Assembly (NCBI RefSeq): GCF_019890935.1
Contig: NZ_CP082333.1
Span: 2,816,001 to 2,880,000 of the forward strand
Reading direction: 5' to 3'
Source of the DNA: Exiguobacterium acetylicum
GTDB taxonomy: Bacteria; Bacillota; Bacilli; Exiguobacteriales; Exiguobacteriaceae
DNA length: 64,000 nucleotides
The notes beneath the pieces were generated by a model. The model made no database searches. It had not been told where the DNA came from and was given only the letters and a program-made list of their open reading frames with translations. The position numbers and the translations under genes were made by a program. Every line of letters begins with the position of its first letter. The stretch's first letter is position 1. Positions 57,717 to 64,000 of this stretch are shown piece by piece.

Positions 57717-58342
57717 TACATGTCGCCTCCTAAGAATGCTGCCCAGTCCGTCTGCTTCTCATGCTGCGTGAAATGATAGAGATGTTTCGCCATCATGTCA
57801 CACTCGATATTGACGACTGCACCGCTTGCCAATCGATCAAACGTCGTCACTTGACGGGAATGCGGAATCAATGAAATCGAGATCGTTTCCGGTGTGACGC
57901 GTTGCAACGTCAGGCTCGTACCGTTGATCGCGATCGAGCCTTTCGGAATACAATACTTTTGCCATGATCCGACATCAAACGTATAGACCATCGCTTCTCC
58001 ATCCGGTCGTCGACTGATCAGTCGGGCTGTTCCGTCGATATGTCCACTGACGAAATGGCCGCCGAAGCGACCGTCGGCCGGCATCGCCCGTTCGAGTTGC
58101 AATGGGCTTCCGACGCGGTATGTGCCGAGGGCTGTCGACCGGATCGTGTCATGGACGGCATCTGCCGTGAAACCGGTCGGACTCATCGACGTGACCGTCA
58201 AACAAATCCCATCGACGGCGATGCTATCTCCGATCTTCGTTCCTTCGAGTACCCGGTGCGCCTCAATTTCAAGCGCTAACCCGTTCGGTCGCGGGATCTT
58301 TCGTTTTAAGGTTCCGACTTCTTCAATCACTCCGGTGAACAT
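57716..58342 (-). CDS. ribE: Riboflavin synthase alpha subunit
   Basis: A 208-residue enzyme that dismutates two lumazine molecules into riboflavin. Two similar lumazine-binding halves are seen: [14 protein letters not shown] with [16 protein letters not shown], and [17 protein letters not shown] with [14 protein letters not shown]-terminal helix HYFTQ-type ([10 protein letters not shown]). It overlaps the ribD stop by 16 bp, with AAAGGAGGAG inside the end of ribD. Second gene of the operon. Confidence 0.95.
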   Translation of the reverse strand: MFTGVIEEVGTLKRKIPRPNGLALEIEAHRVLEGTKIGDSIAVDGICLTVTSMSPTGFTADAVHDTIRSTALGTYRVGSPLQLERAMPADGRFGGHFVSGHIDGTARLISRRPDGEAMVYTFDVGSWQKYCIPKGSIAINGTSLTLQRVTPETISISLIPHSRQVTTFDRLASGAVVNIECDMMAKHLYHFTQHEKQTDWAAFLGGDM

Positions 58343-59367
58343 GTCGTCTCCTCCTTTCGGATGTACGTCAGATGGAGATCCGGTCCGACCGTTTCGATTT
58401 GATCGATTTGAAAACGATTTTCGATATCGTGTTGACTATTCCACGCATCGCCTTCAAAAATCGATGGGGCTTGGTAGACTTCGATTCGATCAACGAGATC
58501 TGCCTCAAGGAAAGCGGCTTGAATCGTCGGTCCACCTTCGATCAAAACACTGCGGATGTCTTGTTCGTATAAGCGTTTCAAAATCGCTTCCGGCGTCTCA
58601 TACTCACCAACGAGCACCGTCACCTGATCGTGACTAATCCGAGGAACACTCGTCAGCCAGTAGGTTGGATTTTTACCATCACGGAAAACTTGGGCCGTCT
58701 CCGGGACACGCCCCCGGCGATCAACAATTACTCGAATCGGCTCGATGCCTGACGACGCGCGTAACGTCAGTGCTGGATCATCGACGAGGACCGTCTCACT
58801 GCCGACGAGGATTGCATCGTGGCGTCCACGTAGGGCACGACCGTTCGCGCGTGCTTCTTCTGACGTGATCCAGCGCTGTTCACCTGTCGCCGCGATCCCG
58901 TTCATCGTCTGCGCAATCTTGACGGTCACGGTCGGGCGTTTTCGTTCGATCGTCTTCCAGAATGCCATGTAGAGGGCTTCTGCCTCATGCCGTAACAAGC
59001 CGACCTCGACTTCGACTCCCGCGTCCTGTAGCCGTTTGATTCCGGAACCAGCGACGATCGCATGTTTGTCTTCCGTTGCGACGAAGACTCGTTTGATTCC
59101 TGCTTGTAGAATCGCTTCCGTGCATGGTGGCGTCTTGCCGTGATGGTTGCATGGCTCGAGCGTCACGTAGAGATCGGCACCACGAGCGGCTTCTCCTGCC
59201 ATCCGTAAGGCTTCGACTTCCGCATGCGGACCACCGGCAAACCGGTGCGCACCAAATCCGATGATGCGTCCTTGTTTGACGATGACACAGCCGACACTTG
59301 GATTCGGACTTGTTTGTCCGTGTAACATATGTGCTAATTGCATGGCATAACTCATCATCTGTGACAT
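58327..59367 (-). CDS. ribD: Bifunctional diaminohydroxyphosphoribosylaminopyrimidine deaminase / 5-amino-6-(5-phosphoribosylamino)uracil reductase
   Basis: A 346-residue enzyme that performs the second and third steps of riboflavin synthesis. The deaminase domain (1-145) has the zinc motif HAEVEAL with PCNHHGKTPPC; the reductase domain has ITSEEARANGRALRG and SVLIEGGPTIQAAFL for NADPH and substrate. I start at ATG 59367 because AAAGGAG lies 8 bases upstream; the open frame reaches 43 codons further back through the leader terminator and cannot be coding. First gene of the operon, directly behind the riboswitch-controlled terminator. Confidence 0.95.
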   Translation of the reverse strand: MSQMMSYAMQLAHMLHGQTSPNPSVGCVIVKQGRIIGFGAHRFAGGPHAEVEALRMAGEAARGADLYVTLEPCNHHGKTPPCTEAILQAGIKRVFVATEDKHAIVAGSGIKRLQDAGVEVEVGLLRHEAEALYMAFWKTIERKRPTVTVKIAQTMNGIAATGEQRWITSEEARANGRALRGRHDAILVGSETVLVDDPALTLRASSGIEPIRVIVDRRGRVPETAQVFRDGKNPTYWLTSVPRISHDQVTVLVGEYETPEAILKRLYEQDIRSVLIEGGPTIQAAFLEADLVDRIEVYQAPSIFEGDAWNSQHDIENRFQIDQIETVGPDLHLTYIRKEETTCSPE

Positions 59368-59393
59368 CGCGTTCACTCCTTTCAAATGAAAAA

Positions 59394-59419
59394 AGACGCC
59401 CCTTGAAAAAGGGGCGTCT
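59394..59419 (-). terminator. Intrinsic terminator in the rib leader, controlled by the FMN riboswitch
   Basis: 11-bp perfect stem AGACGCCCCTT/AAGGGGCGTCT with a 4-base loop and TTTTTT, ending about 20 bases before the ribD ATG. Between it and the aptamer are two more hairpins, CTGCAT/ATGCAG and CTGAAAA/TTTTCAG, which could be parts of an antiterminator. Confidence 0.9.
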
Positions 59420-59530
59420 GTATAGAAGGGTTCACGAAATACACGGTTCGCTCCCTGCATTTTTTCATGCAGAAAGAGACCATCTCCTGAAAACATTTTT
59501 TCAGAAAATAGCTTGAATCGTGTCGTTTCG

Positions 59531-59667
59531 TTCTTCTCCCATCCGGACTTTACCGTCGGCCCTGGAATCTCACCAAGTCAGCCATGATGCGTACATCATG
59601 GGTCGCGGGCTCGTCGATCGATTGATCGCATCACCGCCGGTTGGGATTTTCACCCTACCCCGAAGAA
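59531..59667 (-). ncRNA. FMN riboswitch (RFN element)
   Basis: Minus strand, P1 formed by TTCTTC (59667-59662 end) and GAAGAA (59536-59531). The conserved RFN blocks CGGGGTAGGGTGAAAATCCC, AACCGGCGGT, GAGCCCGCGA, TTGGTGAGATTCCAGGGCC and CCGACGGTAAAGTCCGGATG follow in order. Binding of FMN stops rib transcription at the terminator before ribD. Confidence 0.97.
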
Positions 59668-59805
59668 CTGGATTATTGAGTTATACAATTTTAGCCTAGC
59701 ATATCTTTTTCAAGAAAACAAAGCGCAAATGCTTCTGTCTTGTCTCTTTTTTGATTTCGCTCCAGTTCTGTCACCCATCACCAATTTGTGATCGACCGCA
59801 TCTCA

Positions 59806-59850
59806 AAAACGACCGGAGCACTTGATAGCAGTGCGTCCAGTCGTCGTTTT
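59806..59850 (-). terminator. Terminator of the metNIQ-amidohydrolase operon
   Basis: Hairpin with arms AAAACGAC/GTCGTTTT and an inner GCACT/AGTGC pair, followed on the minus strand by TTTTTGAG. 4 bp after the M20 gene stop. Confidence 0.85.
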
Positions 59851-59854
59851 CTGC

Positions 59855-61060
59855 TTACAGATACCCGTTCTTCCGGTCATGGAATTCTTGGGCAATCGCT
59901 CCGCGCGTTCGCTCATCCGCGAGGACGCGAAGCGCTGTCCGAGCGAGGATTTTTGCTCCTGTGATCAATGCTTCATCTCCAGCTGCTGAACGGGCCGCTT
60001 CTTTGAATGCTTCCGTATGGGCGACGAGATCATCTGGTCCAACCTTGATATACGGATGGATCGTCGGGATGACTTGACTGATGTTACCGGCGTCCGTCGA
60101 GCCGAGACCCGGTCGTTCGTCTAAATGGACCTTTTCACCAAGCGCCTCTGCTTCTTCTTGGAACAGACGGTCGAACGTCCGGTTGAAGACGAGATTATCG
60201 ACTTCATTTTGGAAGGCGATGACGTCAAGTGTCGCCCCGGTCGCGAGTGCCGCGCCTTGGGCGACGGCTTTGACTTTTTCCGTGACGGCATTCAATCGTT
60301 CCCGTGTCGTCGCCCGGATGAAGAAACGTGCTTTTGCGTATTCCGGGATGATGTTCGGCGCATCGCCTCCATGCGTGATGATTCCGTGAATCCGGACATC
60401 GTCCGGTAACTGCTGACGTAAAGCATTGATTCCGTTAAAGAGTTGGATGACCGCGTCGAGGGCATTGATGCCTTCTTCCGGTGACGCCGCTGCGTGTGCC
60501 GGACGACCCGTAAAGGCAAAGTCGAGTGGATCGACCGCAAGGGAAGAACCCGTAATCCGTGTTTGACCCGACGGATGAACCATTAAGGCCGCATCGATTC
60601 CTTCGAGTAACTGATGTTTGACGAAACTGCCTTTCGCACTACCGTTCGGTCCCCCTTCCTCGGCCGGTGTTCCAAGGACAACGACACTCCCGCCGACATC
60701 ATCGAGCACTTTACTGAGTGCGATCGCTGCCGCGACACTCGTCGTGCCGATGATGTTATGACCGCACGCGTGACCAATGCCTGGTAACGCATCGTATTCA
60801 GCAAGAAAGGCAATCGTCGCGCCTGGTCGGTCGCTCGATTTCTTCGCGAAGAACGCGGTATCGTGCCCCGCGACGCCGAGTTCTACCGTAAAACCTTCCG
60901 CCGTTAGACGCTCCGCATGGAGCCGCGAAGCAAAGAATTCCTCGTTCCCGATTTCCGGCGTTGCATGAATCCGGTGACTTGTCTCAAGATACGATTCCCG
61001 TTTTTGTTCGATGTCCTGTTCAATCGTCTCTACCCATGTCGTGCGTACTGGTGTCGTCAT
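59855..61060 (-). CDS. M20 family metallo-amidohydrolase (N-acyl-amino acid hydrolase type)
   Basis: A 401-residue cytoplasmic metalloenzyme. The metal-binding motif HACGHNIIGTTSVAAA, GTPAEEGGPNGSAKG and a lid domain (about 190-300, DPLDFAFTGRPAHAAASPEEG) place it in the M20 group with HipO and AbgB-type aminobenzoyl-glutamate hydrolases. It hydrolyses an N-acyl or amide bond; the substrate is not readable. It lies 22 bp after metQ under the same SAM riboswitch, so it may free methionine or a sulfur amino acid from a conjugate imported by MetNIQ. This is inference. AAAGGAGAG is 9 bases before the ATG chosen; a GTG three codons upstream is less likely. Confidence 0.85.
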   Translation of the reverse strand: MTTPVRTTWVETIEQDIEQKRESYLETSHRIHATPEIGNEEFFASRLHAERLTAEGFTVELGVAGHDTAFFAKKSSDRPGATIAFLAEYDALPGIGHACGHNIIGTTSVAAAIALSKVLDDVGGSVVVLGTPAEEGGPNGSAKGSFVKHQLLEGIDAALMVHPSGQTRITGSSLAVDPLDFAFTGRPAHAAASPEEGINALDAVIQLFNGINALRQQLPDDVRIHGIITHGGDAPNIIPEYAKARFFIRATTRERLNAVTEKVKAVAQGAALATGATLDVIAFQNEVDNLVFNRTFDRLFQEEAEALGEKVHLDERPGLGSTDAGNISQVIPTIHPYIKVGPDDLVAHTEAFKEAARSAAGDEALITGAKILARTALRVLADERTRGAIAQEFHDRKNGYL

Positions 61061-61082
61061 ACTGTCCACTCTCCTTTTGAAA

Positions 61083-61901
61083 TTATTCGCCGATATCGCT
61101 CAGTGGAACGAACGTCGGGATCGTACTGCCCTTGTATTCTTTTTTGATGAAGGCCGCGACATCTTTTTGTTGATACAGCGACGCGATCTTTTTCAGTTCT
61201 TTTTTGTTCTTGTCTTCCGTCCGTGTCGCGATGATATTGATGTATGGTTTTGCGGTCTCGTTCTCATGGACGATCGAGTCCTTGATCGGGTTAAAGCCGG
61301 CGTCAACGGCAATGCCATTGTTGATGATCGATGCGGCGACGTCCGGTAAGACGCGTGGCGTTTGCCCGGCGACGATCGGGACGATTTTCAGCTTCTTCGG
61401 ATTCTCGACGATCTTATCGACCGAGCCGTTACCGTCGAAGTCGTCCGGTAGCTTGATTAGACCCGCTTCTTGCAGTAACAAGAGGGCGCGTCCCATGTTC
61501 GTCGCTTCGTTCGGAACGGCGATTTTTCCGCCAGTCGGAATGTCTTTGACGTCCTTGTATTTATCCGAGTAGATCCCCATCGGTGCGATGACGGTCGTCG
61601 CGATCGGCGATAGCTTCAAGTTATGTTCTTTCTTGAAAGCGTTGAAGTAGGAAATCGTCTGGAAGGCATTGGCGTCGATCTCGCCCTCAGCCAGTGCCAT
61701 GTTCGGCTGGACATAATCGGAGAACTTGACGAGCTCGATTTTGATGCCCTCCTTCTCTGCTTTTTTCGCGACATAATCCCAAACTTGTGTGTCCGAACCG
61801 CTGACACCGAGCTTGATCGTCTTTTCGTCTTCTCCTGATGCTGCGCACCCGGCAAATAAAATCGTCGTGAGTGTTGCTCCAATTGCTACTGCTTTTTTCA
61901 T
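61083..61901 (-). CDS. metQ: Methionine ABC transporter substrate-binding lipoprotein
   Basis: A 272-residue NlpA/MetQ lipoprotein. The lipobox is ILFAGC. The mature protein shows IKLGVSGSDTQVWDYVAKK, FSDYVQPNMALAEGEIDANA, FQTISYFNAF, KIAVPNEATNMGRALLLLQ and IINNGIAVDAGFNP, all conserved in MetQ. It binds methionine (D or L) outside the membrane and hands it to MetI. AAGGGAG precedes the ATG; the gap to metI is 19 bp. Length is normal. Confidence 0.94.
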   Translation of the reverse strand: MKKAVAIGATLTTILFAGCAASGEDEKTIKLGVSGSDTQVWDYVAKKAEKEGIKIELVKFSDYVQPNMALAEGEIDANAFQTISYFNAFKKEHNLKLSPIATTVIAPMGIYSDKYKDVKDIPTGGKIAVPNEATNMGRALLLLQEAGLIKLPDDFDGNGSVDKIVENPKKLKIVPIVAGQTPRVLPDVAASIINNGIAVDAGFNPIKDSIVHENETAKPYINIIATRTEDKNKKELKKIASLYQQKDVAAFIKKEYKGSTIPTFVPLSDIGE

Positions 61902-61920
61902 GGCTGAATCGCTCCCTTGA

Positions 61921-62571
61921 TTAATGTCTTCTAATTTTTCGTGCGACGATATTGCCAGTCGTCTGTAAGCCTTGGACTAAGATGACGAGAATTCCAACCG
62001 TGATGATCATGACTTTCGTATCGAATCGTTGATAACCATAGGTGATCGCTAAGTCACCAAGACCACCGCCTCCAATCGCACCTGCCATCGCCGACGCCCC
62101 GATCAAGCCGACCGTCGCGATCGTTAAGTTCAGGATGAGTGAACCGAGTGCTTCCGGTAGGAGGAAGCGGAAAATTGTTTGAAACGGTGTCGCGCCCATC
62201 GCTTCTGCTGCTTCAAGAACGCCTTTATCGACTTCGAGTAAAGAACTCTCGATCAGCCGCGCCATGTACGGTGCAGCGTAAAAGACGAGCGGGACGATGG
62301 CGGCTTCTGTTCCGATCGATGTCTGGACGATCAACCGTGTCAACGGGATGATCGCAACGAGTAAGATGATGAACGGAATCGAGCGAAAAATATTGACGAT
62401 ACTGTTGAAGAACGTGAACAGCGGGACATTTTCAAGCAATGCGCCTTTTCGCGTGACGACAAGCAGGATCCCGAGTGGTAAGCCGATCAAGGTTGAGAAT
62501 AAGAGTGAGATGGAGACCATCGTCATCGTCTGTAAGAATGCTGTCCAAATATCACTGTAGTTAACTAGCAT
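61921..62571 (-). CDS. metI: Methionine ABC transporter permease
   Basis: A 216-residue permease with five membrane helices. The EAA loop reads EAAEAMGATPFQTIFRFLLPEALG, the site that touches MetN. LVNYSDIWTAFLQTMTMVSI at the start and GAIGGGGLGDLAITYGYQRF at the end are typical of MetI/MetP. I chose ATG 62571, which lies inside the end of metN and has AGGAGGTG 7 bases upstream; six codons more could be added. The overlap with metN is 11 bp. Confidence 0.93.
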   Translation of the reverse strand: MLVNYSDIWTAFLQTMTMVSISLLFSTLIGLPLGILLVVTRKGALLENVPLFTFFNSIVNIFRSIPFIILLVAIIPLTRLIVQTSIGTEAAIVPLVFYAAPYMARLIESSLLEVDKGVLEAAEAMGATPFQTIFRFLLPEALGSLILNLTIATVGLIGASAMAGAIGGGGLGDLAITYGYQRFDTKVMIITVGILVILVQGLQTTGNIVARKIRRH

Positions 62572-63589
62572 CAGCGAGCACCTCCTCAACCGTCACCTGT
62601 GCCTGATCGATGTAGTGTAACGCTCGCTTCACTTCAGCCGGCTCACCAATCAACTCGACGAGTAAGGTGCCGAACGGCGTATCCTGCAATTCTGTGATGC
62701 TCCCGTGCAAGATATTGACATCGACGTCAAAGCGTTTTGCGACTTGCGATAAGAGCGGTTGACCGGTATGGTGTCCGAGGAAATGAATCTTATAGATCGG
62801 ATTCGCATTCCGGGACTCGATCAACTGGCGAATCGATGCTGGAATCTCGTCGTGCATGACGGAGCGGACGAAGTTTTTCGCTGTCTCAGTCTGCGGGTTT
62901 GAAAAGACGTCGAAGACCATTCCTGACTCGATCAACTTTCCAGCTTCGATGACGGCGACCCGGTCGCAAATTTCACGAATGACGCCCATCTCGTGGGTGA
63001 TTAAGAGAATCGTGATCCCGTACTCGGCATTGATCCGTTTTAATAACTGGAGAATATGATGTGTCGTCTGGGGGTCGAGGGCTGACGTCGCTTCGTCACA
63101 TAAGAGGACGGAAGGTTGCGTCGCGAGTGCCCGGGCGATACCAACGCGCTGTTTCTGCCCACCCGACAATTGATCCGGATAATGATCCGCCTTGTCCGCG
63201 AGATCGACGAATTCGAGTAACTCCGTTACCCGGCGGCGAATCTCGTCTTTCTTGACGCCTGCGAGAACGAGTGGTTTCGCGACATTCGTAAAGACCGTGT
63301 TCGCATTCAATAGATTGAAGTGCTGAAAGATCATCCCGATCCGTTGTTTTGCTTGGCGTAATTTTTTCGGAGACAGTTGCGTTAAATCTTCCCCATCGAC
63401 CGTCACCGTTCCTGACGTCGGTCGTTCTAACAGATTGACACAGCGGAGCAGTGAACTTTTTCCGGCACCGCTAAAGCCGATGACACCAAAGATTTCGCCT
63501 TTTTCGATCGTCAGGTCGACACCGTCGAGCGCTGCGATCGCCTGATCTTTCGTGACGTACGTTTTTTTGACTTGATGAAATGCGATCAT
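62561..63589 (-). CDS. metN: Methionine ABC transporter ATP-binding protein
   Basis: A 342-residue ATPase: Walker A GFSGAGKSSLLR, Q-loop MIFQHFNLLNANTV, signature LSGGQKQRVGIARAL, Walker B VLLCDEATSALD and ITHEMGVI. A C-terminal NIL (ACT-like) domain (about 265-340, IHFLGHHTGQPLLSQVAKRF) senses methionine and inhibits transport. AAGGGGG is 8 bases before the chosen ATG (63589); an ATG six codons upstream is possible. First gene after the SAM riboswitch. Confidence 0.95.
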   Translation of the reverse strand: MIAFHQVKKTYVTKDQAIAALDGVDLTIEKGEIFGVIGFSGAGKSSLLRCVNLLERPTSGTVTVDGEDLTQLSPKKLRQAKQRIGMIFQHFNLLNANTVFTNVAKPLVLAGVKKDEIRRRVTELLEFVDLADKADHYPDQLSGGQKQRVGIARALATQPSVLLCDEATSALDPQTTHHILQLLKRINAEYGITILLITHEMGVIREICDRVAVIEAGKLIESGMVFDVFSNPQTETAKNFVRSVMHDEIPASIRQLIESRNANPIYKIHFLGHHTGQPLLSQVAKRFDVDVNILHGSITELQDTPFGTLLVELIGEPAEVKRALHYIDQAQVTVEEVLADAS

Positions 63590-63617
63590 TCCGTTTTCCC
63601 CCTTCATTCAACAAAAA

Positions 63618-63648
63618 AGGTCCCTTCTTGAGAAACAAGAAGAGACCT
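63618..63648 (-). terminator. Intrinsic terminator of the SAM riboswitch
   Basis: 13-bp stem AGGTCTCTTCTTG/CAAGAAGGGACCT with one wobble pair and a 5-base loop, followed on the minus strand by TTTTTT. About 30 bp before the metN start. Confidence 0.93.
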
Positions 63649-63677
63649 GGATCCGCACAGTGGCAGAATCCACTCCA

Positions 63678-63777
63678 CTCATCTCTCAGACATCTGTCTG
63701 ATGGAATTGGCACAGTGCTCATAATGAGTCTGTTGCCGAGGTTTCGTAGGGCCAGTCCCTCCACCTCTCTGGATAAG
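63678..63777 (-). ncRNA. SAM-I riboswitch (S box)
   Basis: Minus strand. P1 is CTTATC with GATGAG. The conserved AGAGAGGTGGAGGGACTGGC, CCTACGAAACCTCGGCAAC and the GTGCCAATTCCATCAGAC block with TCTGAGAGATGAG appear in order. With SAM bound, the terminator at 63618 forms and metNIQ and the amidohydrolase gene are off; without SAM they are transcribed. Confidence 0.97.
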
Positions 63778-63841
63778 TATTGCGGTATGAAATTCGTATG
63801 TGCGTTGTTGCGTTGTTGCTTATGTCGTAAAACTAATTTTT

Positions 63842-63870
63842 ACATTACGGGTCGGAACTTTAAAAGTCAA
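63842..63870 (-). promoter_or_regulatory. Possible promoter of the met operon
   Basis: Minus strand TTGACT (63870-63865) and TAATGT (63847-63842), spacer 17 bp. It places the start a few tens of bases before the SAM riboswitch. The -10 is weak and this is the best of several poor candidates. The remaining 130 bp to the window edge hold no recognisable gene. Confidence 0.35.
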
Positions 63871-64000
63871 CCAACTTTGCAAAAATAATCCATTTGGCGC
63901 ATATCGATGGATGAACAAGTTATGAATTAGCTTAATGAACGGATCATGATTCGTCAAGAACGATTTGACAAGTCATTTTCGAACGTGCTACCATCGTTTC

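Noticed and set aside
59368-59496. 43-residue N-terminal extension of RibD
   Set aside because: It passes through the riboswitch-controlled terminator; the start at 59367 has a proper ribosome binding site.

Overview
The window looks like chromosomal DNA of a low-to-mid GC, flagellated, non-spore-forming member of the Bacillales, most likely Exiguobacterium. The evidence is the gene order, which follows the Bacillus subtilis atp/upp/glyA/ywl/prfA and murA/mbl/flhO/flhP regions closely while the sporulation genes found there in Bacillus are absent, together with Bacillus-type ribosome binding sites, TTG/GTG starts, SAM and FMN riboswitches and a CcpA-type cre site. No rRNA, tRNA, CRISPR array, transposase or phage gene was seen. 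Layout: 1-2445 is the N-terminal part of a very large surface protein (minus strand) whose in-window C-terminal half is an (Ala-Asp)n stalk of more than 220 dipeptides, running off the left edge. 2764-8052 holds a winged-helix regulator, an AI-2E/PerM-type permease, an orphan sensor kinase and a beta-hydroxyacid dehydrogenase-family enzyme. 8105-17843 is the flhP-flhO ... mbl-murA block, split by a c-di-GMP phosphodiesterase-like protein, an MdtG-like exporter with an operator inside its promoter, and a secreted GH18-like protein. 18095-25797 is a DUF1146 gene and the full F1Fo ATP synthase operon (atpZ-I-B-E-F-H-A-G-D-C). 26575-39249 is wecB, upp, an inserted block (an unknown coiled-coil membrane protein and a heme-sensing hssRS-hrtBA locus), then glyA-ywlG-rpiB-ywlE-tsaC/sua5-prmC-prfA. 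39336-48779 holds a YtrA-type ABC operon, a second c-di-GMP protein paralogous to the first, and the trehalose regulon treR / treP-treA with paired operators and a cre site. 48904-55805 holds an alanine/glycine:sodium symporter, a chemoreceptor, a lipoprotein and a membrane GGDEF-EAL protein. 56071-59667 is the riboflavin operon ribD-E-BA-H behind an FMN riboswitch, and 59855-63777 is metN-I-Q plus an M20 amidohydrolase behind a SAM-I riboswitch. Most interesting points: (1) the (Ala-Asp)n wall-spanning stalk, in which synonymous codons are thoroughly mixed; (2) a good match to the HssR direct repeat exactly upstream of hrtB, which supports a complete heme-stress circuit; (3) two copies (15096-15254 and 26411-26555) of a structured intergenic element whose stems differ in sequence but stay complementary, so the folded shape rather than the bases of the stems is conserved; (4) two paralogous three-PAS/degenerate GGDEF/intact EAL proteins sharing an extra C-terminal domain that looks PilZ-like; (5) three promoters with palindromic operators in or next to the core elements (mdtG-like, ytrA-like, tre). 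Functions are read from protein motifs and gene order only; no database search was possible.
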